Of a stretch of DNA of 64,000 nt, positions 1 to 8,511 are shown piece by piece; the first letter of the stretch is position 1, and every line of letters starts with the position of its first letter. The notes under the pieces were generated by a model, which was given only the letters and a program-made list of their open reading frames with translations, did not search any database and was not told the DNA's origin. Position numbers and translations under genes: made by a program. The stretch covers positions 100,440 to 164,439 of the forward strand of contig CADCJW010000005.1 in assembly GCA_902801845.1 (NCBI GenBank). Direction: 5' to 3'. This stretch comes from an uncultured Eubacteriales bacterium (GTDB lineage Bacteria > Bacillota > Clostridia > Christensenellales > CAG-138).

Positions 1-1
1 G

Positions 2-115
2 TGCATGAAGATCTGCTTGCGGCAGAAGCCGCCCTTCGCCCAGGTGGGCGAGGGCCACATTTCCGCCTGCTGGCTCCACTTTAAGGACGCCTTGGAGAAG
101 GAGGGGGAAAAATGA
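2..115 (+). CDS. oppD: Oligopeptide ABC transporter ATP-binding protein OppD/DppD, C-terminal end only
   Basis: Only the last 37 residues are inside the window. They read as the Cys-containing C-terminal tail of the OppD/DppD family (CLRQKPPF then [10 protein letters not shown]), which follows the ATPase core in peptide transporters. The stop TGA at 113-115 overlaps the ATG of the next gene (ATGA), so the two ATPase subunits are translationally coupled, as is usual for opp/dpp operons. The Walker motifs lie upstream of the window and cannot be checked. Confidence 0.85.
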   Translation, partial: CMKICLRQKPPFAQVGEGHISACWLHFKDALEKEGEK

Positions 116-1116
116 GCGAACAGACCCGTAAAAAACTGCTGGAGGTGGAAAACCTTCGCAAGTACTTCCCGGTCAAGGGCAACAAGCTGCTGGAGAAGAA
201 GTACGTCCAGGCGGTGGAATCCGTTTCCCTCTCCATCTATAAGGGCGAGACACTGGGCCTGGTGGGCGAATCCGGCTGCGGCAAGACCACCCTGGGCCGG
301 ACCATCATCCGCCTCTACGAGCCCACTTCGGGCCGCATCGTCTACGACGGCACCCCCATCTACGACAGCGAAAAGAATATCTCTGTCAAGATGCTCCCCT
401 ACCGGCGCAAGATGCAGATCATCTTCCAGGACCCCTCGGGTTCCTTGGACCCCCGCATGACCGTGGGCGAGATCATCGGTGAAGCGCTGGATATCCACGG
501 ACTCACCCCCTCCAAGAAGGAGCGGACGGACCGGATCCGGCAGCTTTTAGAGGAGGTGGGGCTCAACACCGAGCATGCCAACCGCTTCCCCCATGAGTTT
601 TCCGGCGGTCAGCAGCAGCGGGTGGGCATTGCCCGGGCGTTGGCCGTGGACCCGGAGTTTATCGTCTGCGACGAGCCCATCTCGGCTCTCGACGTGTCCA
701 TCCAGTCCCAGGTGGTGAACATGCTGGAGGATTTGCAGGCGAACAAGGGGCTCACGTACCTGTTCATCGCCCATGACGTGTCCGTGGTCCGGCACATTTC
801 GAACCGGATCGGCGTCATGTATCTCGGATGCTTGGTGGAGCTGGCGGAAAGCCACGAGCTCTGCAACCACCCCATCCATCCCTACACCAAGACGCTTTTG
901 TCCGCCGTGCCCCTGCCCGATCCCATCAAGAGCAGGGCCCGTCAGCGGATATTGCTGGAAGGAGACATCCCCAGCCCCATCAACCCGCCTTCCGGCTGTC
1001 GGTTCCATACCCGGTGCCCCTACGCCACGGACCGCTGCCGCCAGGAGATGCCCGTATTGAAAGAATATGGGCCTGGACACTTCGGCGCTTGCCATCTGCT
1101 GGAACAGAATGGTTAG
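112..1116 (+). CDS. oppF: Oligopeptide ABC transporter ATP-binding protein OppF/DppF
   Basis: Cytoplasmic ATPase subunit that powers peptide import with OppD. Visible motifs: Walker [10 protein letters not shown] at residues 52-60, ABC signature SGGQQQR near 164, Walker B FIVCDEP near 184 followed by SALD, and the C-terminal oligopeptide/dipeptide tail with Cys residues ([10 protein letters not shown]) that marks the peptide and nickel importer subfamily. The length, 334 residues, is normal for OppF. It starts with ATGA overlapping the upstream oppD and is followed after 46 bases by the substrate-binding protein gene, so the ATPases and the receptor form one operon. Permease genes should lie upstream of the window. 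Substrate specificity (oligo- versus dipeptide) cannot be told from the ATPase. Confidence 0.93.
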   Translation: MSEQTRKKLLEVENLRKYFPVKGNKLLEKKYVQAVESVSLSIYKGETLGLVGESGCGKTTLGRTIIRLYEPTSGRIVYDGTPIYDSEKNISVKMLPYRRKMQIIFQDPSGSLDPRMTVGEIIGEALDIHGLTPSKKERTDRIRQLLEEVGLNTEHANRFPHEFSGGQQQRVGIARALAVDPEFIVCDEPISALDVSIQSQVVNMLEDLQANKGLTYLFIAHDVSVVRHISNRIGVMYLGCLVELAESHELCNHPIHPYTKTLLSAVPLPDPIKSRARQRILLEGDIPSPINPPSGCRFHTRCPYATDRCRQEMPVLKEYGPGHFGACHLLEQNG

Positions 1117-1162
1117 CATATAATCGGTCGAAAGACTGAAAATCCAAAAGGAGGAAAGAACA

Positions 1163-2830
1163 ATGAAGAAACTCGTAGCTCTGCTTCTCGTGCTGTGCTT
1201 GGCGTTCTCCTCCGTGGCCATCTCCGCCGCGGACGAGCCCTTCGTGATCAACGCCTGCATCGCATCCGAGCCTGAGACCATCGACCCCTCTCTGATCAGC
1301 TCTGTGGACGGTTCCACCTACACCCAGCATCAGTTTGAGAATCTGATGAAGTATCAGATGGTCGATCAGAACCCCGCCAATGATCCCAACATGAAGCTCA
1401 CTGAGGTCGTCAAGGGCCAGGCCAAGGACTACACCATCAGCGACGACAAGACCGTCTACACCTTCACGCTCCGTGACGACATCTTCTGGTCTGACGGCCA
1501 GCCTGTCACCGCGAAGGATTGGGTGTTCTCCTGGCAGCGCCTGGTGGACCCCGCCACCGCCTCTGACTACGGCTACTTCCTGGACAACATCGTCCTGAAC
1601 GCCGCCGCCATTCAGGCCGGTGAGAAGGACAAGAGCGAACTGGGCATTAAGGCTCTGGATGACAAGACCCTGGAGATCACCCTGGAGGCCCCCTGCGCCT
1701 ACTTCCTGGAGATGTGCGCGTTCGCTTCCCTGGTGCCCCTCCGCGAGGACGTGGTGAAGGACGGCTGGACCGAGCCCGCCAACCTGGTCGTCAACGGCCC
1801 CTACAAGATTACCGAGTGGGTCCACGACAGCTACATCAAGATGGAGAAGAACGACAAGTACTATGACGTGGCCAACCTGGGCCCCGATGCCATCATTTGG
1901 TGGCTGAGCGACAGCGAGACCGCCATTCTCTCCGCCTATCAGTCCGGTGAGTATCAGTTCATCGAGAGCTTCCCCACCGACATGATCCAGAGCCTGGTGG
2001 ACTCCGGCGACTGCTTCATCAATCCCTATGTGGGCACCTACTACCTGTACCTGAACTGCTCCAAGATCACGGATTGGCGTGTTCGTGCGGCCATGGCTAT
2101 CTCTGTAGACCGTGAGAACGTCGTCGAGAACGTGACCCAGGGGGGCCAGTCGCCCGCCACCGGCTTCGTTGCCTCCGGCATCCTGGATTCCACCGGTGCT
2201 GACTTCGCCTTCGGCGTGTCCGAGCTTGGCGCTCTGTACAACACCCTGCAGCAGATGTATCCCGATGCGGATCTGTCCACCTACGCCGGCCGCTGCGAGC
2301 TCGCTCAGCAGCTGTACCAGGCCGCTGTGGACGAGGGCGCCTGGGATCCCAACACCACCGTGGAGTACAACTTCAACACCTCTGAGACCCACAAGGCCAT
2401 CGCTGAGGCCTGCGGCCACGACTGGGAGACCGTCCTCGGCATGAAGATCAACCTGGCCAACCAGGAGTGGGCGACCTACACCAACGGCCTCGGCGAGCAT
2501 AAGTTCGGCGTGGCCCGTCTGGGCTGGATCGCTGACTACAACGATCCTATCACCTACCTGGAGCTCCTCGTCACCGGCAACAGCTACAACTACGGTCTCT
2601 ATGAGAACCCTGCTTATGACGAGAAGATCACCAACGCCAAAGCTATGCTGGCCGGCGCCGATCGCGATAAGCTCCTATACGAGGCTGAGGAGGCCCTCTT
2701 CGGCGAGGGCGGCTTCCCCGTCTGCCCCGTCTACTACTACACCAACATGTACTGCAGCAAGGGGTTGACCAACCTGGGCTACACCACCATGGGGTACTTC
2801 TTCTTCCAGTACGCCAAGCCCGCCCAATAA
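1163..2830 (+). CDS. oppA: Peptide ABC transporter substrate-binding protein (SBP family 5)
   Basis: Extracellular receptor that captures peptides for the OppDF-driven importer. The 555-residue protein has an N-terminal signal peptide (about residues 1-23, hydrophobic core LVALLLVLCLAF, probable AxA-type cut after ISA) and the family-5 body, including FTLRDDIFWSDGQPVTAKDW. Unusually for a Gram-positive solute receptor there is no clear lipobox: the only Cys in the signal is LVLC, lacking Gly/Ala before it, so membrane anchoring is uncertain. A good ribosome site (AGGAGG) sits 9 bases before the ATG. A strong terminator follows the stop codon, making this the last gene of the operon. Peptide uptake fits an amino-acid fermenter. 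Confidence 0.92.
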   Translation: MKKLVALLLVLCLAFSSVAISAADEPFVINACIASEPETIDPSLISSVDGSTYTQHQFENLMKYQMVDQNPANDPNMKLTEVVKGQAKDYTISDDKTVYTFTLRDDIFWSDGQPVTAKDWVFSWQRLVDPATASDYGYFLDNIVLNAAAIQAGEKDKSELGIKALDDKTLEITLEAPCAYFLEMCAFASLVPLREDVVKDGWTEPANLVVNGPYKITEWVHDSYIKMEKNDKYYDVANLGPDAIIWWLSDSETAILSAYQSGEYQFIESFPTDMIQSLVDSGDCFINPYVGTYYLYLNCSKITDWRVRAAMAISVDRENVVENVTQGGQSPATGFVASGILDSTGADFAFGVSELGALYNTLQQMYPDADLSTYAGRCELAQQLYQAAVDEGAWDPNTTVEYNFNTSETHKAIAEACGHDWETVLGMKINLANQEWATYTNGLGEHKFGVARLGWIADYNDPITYLELLVTGNSYNYGLYENPAYDEKITNAKAMLAGADRDKLLYEAEEALFGEGGFPVCPVYYYTNMYCSKGLTNLGYTTMGYFFFQYAKPAQ

Positions 2831-2845
2831 GCGATCTTGATCCCG

Positions 2846-2877
2846 AAAGGGCCGAGCAACTGCTCGGCCCTTTTTTT
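2846..2877 (+). terminator. Rho-independent terminator of the opp operon
   Basis: GGGCCGAGCA pairs with TGCTCGGCCC across a two-base loop, followed by seven T. It ends the oppA transcript. Confidence 0.93.
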
Positions 2878-2912
2878 ATGCTGGTTACAATGAGATCCCC
2901 AAATATATAGCA

Positions 2913-2938
2913 AAAATGGCGCTGTGAAGCGCCATTTT
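2913..2938 (-). terminator. Rho-independent terminator of the DUF4428 gene
   Basis: An 11-bp perfect stem (AAAATGGCGCT / AGCGCCATTTT, loop of four) lies 17 bases beyond the stop of the leftward gene at 2955. The A/T flanks of the stem make it usable in both directions. Confidence 0.8.
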
Positions 2939-2954
2939 ATCTGATGCTGTGATC

Positions 2955-3677
2955 TTATTGGCCCACGGGGGCGCCGCAGTACTCGCAGCAGCCCTTCTCG
3001 TCCGGGGTGGTGGTGGCGCCGCAGTAGGGGCAGACCACCGCCTTCTTGGGGGCGGCCGCTGCCTCCACGGCCTTGCGGGTGTCGGCCCGGATGCCCAGGA
3101 GGATATCCCGGATCTCCGCCGCCGCCAGCTCCGCCCGGTGGTAGTCCGCGCCCATCCGGTTCTTCACTTCGTTTTGGTTGATCCGAAGGGGGATCTCTGT
3201 GAAGTAGGGGTTGTTGACGGCGATGTTCATGTTGAAGTTGTAGCTGTACTCATACCGCTTGGGCTCGTAGCTCACGTTCTTGCCCTCGCTGTTGCGATAG
3301 TACAGCTCCCGCCGGCTCTCGTTTACGTCGAGATCGCAGCCGGTCACGTCGGCAAAGTCGATGACGTCCGGGTTCTCGTCCTTCCAGTTTCGATGATCCG
3401 TCACGATCATCTGCCGCTTGTCCTCGTCCAGGATCAGATACTCCCGGCAGTTGATGGTCCGGGTGGGATGGAAGGCGGCCACCCGCTCCTTGTTTGCCTC
3501 CCGATAGGCAAGCTGCTCCTCTATCTCCGCCACGGTGGAGTGCCGCCGCTCGCTGAAGAAGGGGGACAGCTTCCGGGCGCAATCCTTGCACAGATTTCCG
3601 TCCTCCAGCTTCCGATTTCCCAGAAAGCCGATCTTTTCCCCGCAGACGCTGCAATACTTTTTGTCGAACAGGCCCAT
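2955..3677 (-). CDS. DUF4428 zinc-ribbon protein
   Basis: A 240-residue soluble protein. The N-terminus (residues 9-35) is a CxxC...CxxC zinc ribbon (CSVCGEK, then CKDCARK) followed by LSPFFSERR, the pattern of DUF4428. The middle (about 70-185) resembles the beta-rich segment that often accompanies it, and the C-terminus carries a second ribbon (CPYCGA, then CCEYCGAP). The family's function is not known; the double ribbons suggest a metal-stabilised structural or nucleic-acid-contacting role, which is inference. The ATG has GGGGGAAAAGGAA ahead of it. The gene stands alone between two terminators or promoters. Confidence 0.8.
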   Translation of the reverse strand: MGLFDKKYCSVCGEKIGFLGNRKLEDGNLCKDCARKLSPFFSERRHSTVAEIEEQLAYREANKERVAAFHPTRTINCREYLILDEDKRQMIVTDHRNWKDENPDVIDFADVTGCDLDVNESRRELYYRNSEGKNVSYEPKRYEYSYNFNMNIAVNNPYFTEIPLRINQNEVKNRMGADYHRAELAAAEIRDILLGIRADTRKAVEAAAAPKKAVVCPYCGATTTPDEKGCCEYCGAPVGQ

Positions 3678-3705
3678 TTCCTTTTCCCCCGTTTCCTTTT
3701 TTTAT

Positions 3706-3734
3706 ATTGTAGCATATATCCGGCGGAAAATCCA
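3706..3734 (-). promoter_or_regulatory. Sigma-A promoter with extended -10 for the DUF4428 gene
   Basis: On the minus strand, TACAAT (3706-3711) is preceded by TGC (extended -10) and, 17 bases upstream, by TGGATT as a weak -35. It sits 30 bases before the DUF4428 start codon. Confidence 0.5.
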
Positions 3735-3765
3735 TAGGATGGGGAAAAGCAAAGGCCCTGTCAGC

Positions 3766-4299
3766 TCATTCGTTCAACATAAGCTTGGCTTTCTTGAGGG
3801 CCGCCACCACCGGCGGGATGAGCACCAGCTGCAGAACGATGCCTGGCCAGGCGTTGGCGAATGCCCCGGCCCAGAAGGCGGCCAGGGTGAAGCCCTTGCC
3901 GGCAACGCTCATGAGGACGGTCATGGCCAGGCCCCAGACCAGCCGTCCGCCCAGCATGGCCAGGATCAGCGCCACGTACAGGTAGGGGGTCTTCTTGGGC
4001 AGGAGCTTATAGAAGAGGCCCGCCAGCAGGCCATAGGCCGCCAGCTCGAAGGCCATGGCCGTGGCCGTGGGGAACAGGGGCGGCATGCCGAAGAGGAGGG
4101 AGCGCAGGATGGGGGCGATGGCGCCCACGGCGAGGCCCCACACCGGCCCGCAAAGGAAGCCGCACAGGAGCACGGGGATGTGCATGGGCAGCAGCTTGCT
4201 GCCGATCTGAGGGATCTGGCCCGTCAAGAAGGGCAGCACCAGGCACAGGGCCAGGCAGACGCCGGAATAGGTCAGCTTCAACACGTTCTTGTTTTTCAT
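3766..4299 (-). CDS. ECF transporter S component
   Basis: Integral membrane, substrate-binding subunit of an energy-coupling-factor importer. The 177-residue protein is almost wholly hydrophobic with about six membrane segments and an N-terminal region (TYSGVCLALCLVLPFLTG, then MHIPVLLCGFLCGP) typical of the ECF_trnsprt/folate-type S components. I take the ATG at 4299, not the upstream one at 4347, because AGGAAAGG lies just before it. The EcfA/EcfT motor is not in the window, so it would use a shared one. The substrate is unknown. Position beside a lysine 5,6-aminomutase operon makes lysine, cobalamin or a B6 vitamer the natural guesses. It has its own promoter and leader (4300-4462). Confidence 0.82.
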   Translation of the reverse strand: MKNKNVLKLTYSGVCLALCLVLPFLTGQIPQIGSKLLPMHIPVLLCGFLCGPVWGLAVGAIAPILRSLLFGMPPLFPTATAMAFELAAYGLLAGLFYKLLPKKTPYLYVALILAMLGGRLVWGLAMTVLMSVAGKGFTLAAFWAGAFANAWPGIVLQLVLIPPVVAALKKAKLMLNE

Positions 4300-4427
4300 A
4301 TCCGTTCCTTTCCTGTTGACGCAAAGAAAGCACCGCCCTTCGTTCACGAAAGGCGATGCCTTCGAAGCATCTGTTCAAATAAAATGGTGTGTCGGGCTTG
4401 CCGCCCCCTGCCGGCTTCCTGCCGACA
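4300..4427 (-). promoter_or_regulatory. Structured 5' leader of the ECF S component, possible riboswitch of unknown class
   Basis: From the predicted start of transcription to the ATG, the minus strand can fold four successive hairpins: CCTGTCGG/CCGGCAGG (8 bp with one G-T), GGGC/GCCC, GATGC/GCATC and GCCTTTCG/CGAAGGGC (8 bp). I could not match it to the TPP, FMN, THF, preQ1, cobalamin or lysine aptamers. ECF S-component genes are frequent riboswitch targets, which is why I flag it. Confidence 0.35.
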
Positions 4428-4432
4428 GGGTA

Positions 4433-4462
4433 AGTATACCAAAGGGGCCGGCCGCCTGTCAA
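4433..4462 (-). promoter_or_regulatory. Sigma-A promoter of the ECF S component gene
   Basis: Minus strand TTGACA (4457-4462), 18-base spacer, TATACT (4433-4438). It overlaps the 3' end of the DUF3842 gene and would start transcription near 4426, leaving a leader of roughly 125 bases. Confidence 0.75.
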
Positions 4463-4872
4463 TCCGCTTTTTGTAGCGATACGATCCGGCCCACGGCGTC
4501 CTCGATGAGCTCGACCATGGGCTTTTCCGCCACCCCGGCCACCAAAGTATCGCAGCGGTTCATGGGGATGAGTATCCGGACGGCGTCGCTCTGCCCCACG
4601 GCCATGGCCATGGCGGGGGTCACCTCCCCCAGCAGGGCGTCGGCGATGACGATACCCAAAGGCCCCGCGATGATTCGGGCCCGCCGGGCGTTGACGATGA
4701 CGGCGTTCTCGCCGGTGGCCGCCCGATCGGCGCCGCCCTTGAGCATGTTCTCCGTGGCGGTGGAATTGGTGCCCACCACGGTGATACGCGCCTGAGGGAG
4801 GGCTTCCCGCAGCCGCCGCGTAAGTTGTCGGCCCAGGTTGCCGCCCTGGCCGTCGATGATGAGGATATCCAT
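4459..4872 (-). CDS. DUF3842 family protein
   Basis: A 137-residue protein starting MDILIIDGQGGNLGRQL, a Rossmann-like dinucleotide-binding start (GQGGNLG) followed by alternating beta and alpha segments, matching the DUF3842 family of Clostridia. It has no assigned function. It is the last gene of the lysine fermentation operon, 12 bases after kamE, with AGGGAG before its ATG. That position suggests a supporting role in the pathway or in cofactor handling of the aminomutases, but this is inference only. Confidence 0.78.
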   Translation of the reverse strand: MDILIIDGQGGNLGRQLTRRLREALPQARITVVGTNSTATENMLKGGADRAATGENAVIVNARRARIIAGPLGIVIADALLGEVTPAMAMAVGQSDAVRILIPMNRCDTLVAGVAEKPMVELIEDAVGRIVSLQKAD

Positions 4873-4884
4873 AGTCTCCCTCGC

Positions 4885-5676
4885 TTACCGGTCCAGACCC
4901 CGGCGGGTCATCTCCTCCACGGCGAAGGAGGCCACGTCCTCGGCGAACTTGCGGGGGCCGAAGCCGGCGTCGAAGCCCAGTTCCTTGGCCAGCTCATGGG
5001 TGATCCGGGCGCCGCCGCAGATGACCACGAACCGGGAGCGAAGGCTCTCCGCCTCCAAGAGCTCGATAAGCTCCGTCATGTTCTGGATGTGCACGTCCTT
5101 CTGGGTCACGGTCTGGGACACCAGGAGCACGTCCGCGTTCAGCTCCACGGCCTTCTTCACGAAGTCCCCGTTCTCCACCTGGGCGCCCAGGTTGTAGGCT
5201 TCGATCATCTCGTACCGCTCGAGACCGTAGTGGCCCGCGAAGCCCTTCCGGTTCATGATGGCGTCGATGCCCACGGTGTGGGCGTCGGTGCCCGTGGACG
5301 CGCCCACGAAGATGAGCTTCCGGCCGAAGTGGCTGCGGATATAGTCGTTGATCTCCTCCATGGACATGACGCTGCTCTCCACGGTCTTGACCTCGATGTG
5401 CTCGTAGTCCACCGTGTGGATGCAGGAGCCGTAGACCACATAGAAGGTGAAGTTTTCGTCCAGCTTCACGGCCCCGGCCAAGTTGGGCTCCTCAAGGCCC
5501 ATCTTCCGTGCCAGTTGCCGGGCGGCCTCCATGCCCTTCTCGTCGTCCTTCACGGGCAGGGTGAAGCTCAACTGCACCTTGCCGTCGTTCATAGTGTCGC
5601 CATAGGCCTTGATCCGAGTGAGATCCAGCGTCCGGTCAAAGCTCTTGACGCTCATATCATAGAGTCCGCCGCTCAT
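4885..5676 (-). CDS. kamE: Lysine 5,6-aminomutase beta subunit KamE
   Basis: Adenosylcobalamin- and PLP-binding small subunit of lysine 5,6-aminomutase, which moves the terminal amino group of beta-lysine from C6 to C5 to give 3,5-diaminohexanoate. The B12-binding motif DAHTVG lies at residues 131-136, with His133 as the lower cobalt ligand, and Lys144 (in MNRKGF) is at the position of the PLP Schiff-base lysine known from the Clostridium sticklandii enzyme. The length, 263 residues, is normal. Its ATG overlaps the stop of kamD (ATGA), so the two subunits are translationally coupled. Confidence 0.96.
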   Translation of the reverse strand: MSGGLYDMSVKSFDRTLDLTRIKAYGDTMNDGKVQLSFTLPVKDDEKGMEAARQLARKMGLEEPNLAGAVKLDENFTFYVVYGSCIHTVDYEHIEVKTVESSVMSMEEINDYIRSHFGRKLIFVGASTGTDAHTVGIDAIMNRKGFAGHYGLERYEMIEAYNLGAQVENGDFVKKAVELNADVLLVSQTVTQKDVHIQNMTELIELLEAESLRSRFVVICGGARITHELAKELGFDAGFGPRKFAEDVASFAVEEMTRRGLDR

Positions 5677-7229
5677 TTGACACCTCCTGTGAGAAGAGTC
5701 AGGAAGGGGTTGTAGTACCCCTCGGCCCGCAGCACCACGCCGGGAAGGCCCTTGCCGCCGTCCCGCATGCGCTTGATATCGGCGAAGGTACCATGCTCCA
5801 GGGTGGCGAAGAGGCCGTCATACTCGATCTTTTGGAGCAGGTCCGCGGCCTTGGTGAGCACCTCGTCCGCCCGATGGGCCATGATGCCGTCGGGCTTGAA
5901 GGTCATCTCCTCCCCCAAGTCCTTCATGGTGTTGAACACGTACCGGGCGTTCTCGATGGACAGGGCCCGATCCGACATGAAGGGGGTGTGGATGGCCTCG
6001 GTCATCATGCCGAGGAGGTGGATCTTCTGCCCCGTCAGGATGGTGACCATGTTGAAGAGGGCATCCTGCACGTGGCCCCTGAAGATGTTGCCCGTCATGA
6101 ACTTGGTGGGGGGCATGTACTTTAGCGGCGCTTTGGGGAAGATCTCCCGGGCCATCTGGGCCTGAGCGAGCTCGTAGAGGAAGCCGTTCTCCCTGGCGGG
6201 GTCGATCTCGAAGGCGTGGCCCAAGCCCTGCTGCTCCTCGGGGAGCCCGGCGCACAGGGCGAACTGCTCGTTGAGGAACTGGCTCGCCAGGACCGTATGG
6301 GCCTCCTCCACCGCGTCCGCCGTGGTCAGGTAGTTGTCCTCGCCCGTGTTGATGATGACCCCGGCGAAGGCGTTGATCCGGCGGGAGAAGCTTTGGTCGA
6401 TGAGGGTCCGCTGCATGTTGATGTCCCGGAAGAGGATGCCGTAGAGAGCGTCGTTGAGCATCACGTCCAGCCGCTCCAGGGCGCCCATGGCGGCGATCTC
6501 CGGCATGCACAGGCCCGAGCAGTAGTTGCACAGGCGGATGTACCGGTGCTCCTCCGCCCCCACTTCATCCAGGGCCGCCCGCATGAGGCGGAAGTTCTCC
6601 TGGGTGGCGTAGGTGCCGCCGAAGCCCTCGGTGGTGGCCCCATAGGGCACGTAATCCAAAAGGCTCTGGCCCGTGGTGCGGATGACCGCGATCACGTCCG
6701 CTCCCTGCCGGGCCGCGGCCTTGGCCTGGACGATATCCTCGTAGATGTTGCCCGTGGCCACGATGACGTAGAGGTAGGGTCCCTCCTTGTCGCCGTACTC
6801 GGCTAAATAGGCGTCGCGCTGAGCCACGTTCCGGCGGATGCGCTCCGCGGTGGCTTTGGCGGTGGGCTCGATGGCGGCGCGGATCTCCGCCTCGCTGTGG
6901 GGCGCCACCTGGGAAAGGTCCAGCTCCCCTTTGTCCACCGCCTCGGCGATCTGCTGGGGGGTGAGCCCGGTCTCCGCCATGGCATTGCCCAGGACATAGG
7001 CCGCCCCGTAGGGGAGCAGCCCCTTCTCCAGCAGGTGATCCACCACCACGTTGGGCAGGGGCACGCCCACCTCATTCACCCCGTCGATGAGGAGCAGGCG
7101 GCAGACCGCCCGCTCCACGGTGACCGTGGTGTGCCGGTCGATGAAGGCCTGGGTGTCCAGAGCCACCGTACGGGCAGCGGCCCTGGCCCGATCGACCTTG
7201 TTTTGATCCAGATTCAGCTTGGATGCCAT
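5673..7229 (-). CDS. kamD: Lysine 5,6-aminomutase alpha subunit KamD
   Basis: Large subunit of lysine 5,6-aminomutase: a TIM-barrel protein that houses the substrate and the cofactors contributed by KamE. Its 518 residues match the family throughout, for example near residues 225-245 (YIRLCNYCSGLCMPEIAA) and in the central VIINTGEDNYLTTADAVEEA stretch. It is sandwiched between kamA (one-base overlap at 7229) and kamE (four-base overlap), so the two aminomutases are made from one message. Adenosylcobalamin radical enzymes of this class inactivate during turnover and need an ATP-dependent reactivase; candidates are KamB and KamC at 11,146-13,549. Confidence 0.96.
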   Translation of the reverse strand: MASKLNLDQNKVDRARAAARTVALDTQAFIDRHTTVTVERAVCRLLLIDGVNEVGVPLPNVVVDHLLEKGLLPYGAAYVLGNAMAETGLTPQQIAEAVDKGELDLSQVAPHSEAEIRAAIEPTAKATAERIRRNVAQRDAYLAEYGDKEGPYLYVIVATGNIYEDIVQAKAAARQGADVIAVIRTTGQSLLDYVPYGATTEGFGGTYATQENFRLMRAALDEVGAEEHRYIRLCNYCSGLCMPEIAAMGALERLDVMLNDALYGILFRDINMQRTLIDQSFSRRINAFAGVIINTGEDNYLTTADAVEEAHTVLASQFLNEQFALCAGLPEEQQGLGHAFEIDPARENGFLYELAQAQMAREIFPKAPLKYMPPTKFMTGNIFRGHVQDALFNMVTILTGQKIHLLGMMTEAIHTPFMSDRALSIENARYVFNTMKDLGEEMTFKPDGIMAHRADEVLTKAADLLQKIEYDGLFATLEHGTFADIKRMRDGGKGLPGVVLRAEGYYNPFLTLLTGGVK

Positions 7230-8488
7230 TACTTTGTCCGTTCCTCTCTCAAAAGGCCCTTGGGCGTCATGTACTTCTGTTCGATGCCCTGCTCAAGGCC
7301 GGCCACGCCCACCTTGTTCACCTTCCGCTTGCCGGTGCACACGGGACAGTGGCAGTTCTCCTCATAGTGGCTGGGCTCGGTGTAGGTGGTGATGACGCCC
7401 TCGAAGTTCCGAAGGACGATCTTTCCAGGCTTCTGGGAGATCAAATAGGTGGGCATCACCGGAGTCTTGCCGCCGCCGCCCGGGGCGTCCACCACGAAGG
7501 TGGGCACGCACAGGCCGCTGGTATGGCCCCGGAGGGCCTCCATGATCTCGATGCCCTTGGATACCGGGGTGCGAAAATGAGAAAGGCCCAGGGAGGGGTC
7601 GCAGGCGTAGATGTAATAGGGCCGGACCCGGATGTAGACGAGCTCGTTCACCAGCTTCTTCATCACGTGGACGCAGTCGTTCACGCCGGCCAAAAGGACG
7701 CTCTGGTTCCCCAGAGGCACGCCCGCTTCAGCGAGCCGCGCACAGGCCGCCGCCGCCTCGGGGGTGATCTCGTTGGGATGGTTGAAGTGGGTGTTCAGCC
7801 AGATGGGATGATACTTCTTCAACATGCTGCAGAGCTCCGGGGTGATCCGCTGGGGGCAGACCACGGGGGTGCGGGAGCCGATGCGGATGATCTCCACATG
7901 CTCGATGGCGCGGATCTCGGAGATGATCTGCTCCAAAAGGCCGTCGCCCAGCATCAGGGCGTCGCCGCCGGAGAGGAGCACGTCCCGGACCTCCTCATGC
8001 TGCCGGATGTACTCGATGCACTTTTCGATCTGCTCCATGGGCACGGCGCAGTCTTTTTGACCGGCGAACCGGCGACGGGTGCAATGGCGGCAGTACATGG
8101 AGCACTGGTCCGTGACCAGGAACAGCACCCTATCGGGATACCGGTGGGTCAGGCCCTTCACCGGGGAGTCCGTGTCCTCGTGGAGGGGGTCCGCCGCCTC
8201 ATAGGGGGCCGCCTCCAGCTCGTGGGCCGTGGGGATGGCCTGCCGGCGGATGGGATCGAAGGGATCGTCCAGATCGATGAGGGACAGATAGTAGGGGGTG
8301 ATGGCCATGCGCAGATGACCCAGGGTCCGGCGCACGCCCTCCTCCTCTTCCGCGGTCAGATTCACATACTTTTTCAGGTCCTCCAGGGTCTCCACCCGGT
8401 TCTTGACCTGCCAGTGCCAGTCGTTCCACAGTTCATCCGGCACGTCCCGAAACAGCCCGTTCTTCCGGGCGTAATTCTCAAAATGCAT
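7229..8488 (-). CDS. kamA: L-lysine 2,3-aminomutase KamA (radical SAM)
   Basis: Converts L-lysine to L-beta-lysine, the first step of lysine fermentation, using S-adenosylmethionine, a [4Fe-4S] cluster and PLP. The cluster motif CSMYCRHC gives Cys129, Cys133 and Cys136. The PLP lysine is Lys341 in DAPGGGGK. The C-terminus has a CPVC motif as in other clostridial KamA proteins. The 419-residue length is typical. AAGGAG precedes the ATG. The gene lies between kdd and kamD in the operon. Close relatives act on glutamate or arginine, but the surrounding lysine pathway genes make lysine the substrate with high confidence. Confidence 0.96.
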   Translation of the reverse strand: MHFENYARKNGLFRDVPDELWNDWHWQVKNRVETLEDLKKYVNLTAEEEEGVRRTLGHLRMAITPYYLSLIDLDDPFDPIRRQAIPTAHELEAAPYEAADPLHEDTDSPVKGLTHRYPDRVLFLVTDQCSMYCRHCTRRRFAGQKDCAVPMEQIEKCIEYIRQHEEVRDVLLSGGDALMLGDGLLEQIISEIRAIEHVEIIRIGSRTPVVCPQRITPELCSMLKKYHPIWLNTHFNHPNEITPEAAAACARLAEAGVPLGNQSVLLAGVNDCVHVMKKLVNELVYIRVRPYYIYACDPSLGLSHFRTPVSKGIEIMEALRGHTSGLCVPTFVVDAPGGGGKTPVMPTYLISQKPGKIVLRNFEGVITTYTEPSHYEENCHCPVCTGKRKVNKVGVAGLEQGIEQKYMTPKGLLREERTK

Positions 8489-8511
8489 ACTGGACTCCTT
8501 TATGCGCGGTT

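Noticed and set aside
980..2500. Long minus-strand open frame opposite oppF and oppA
   Set aside because: It mirrors the codon periodicity of the real plus-strand genes in G+C-rich DNA, has low-complexity Gly/Val/Leu content and no ribosome site or family match.
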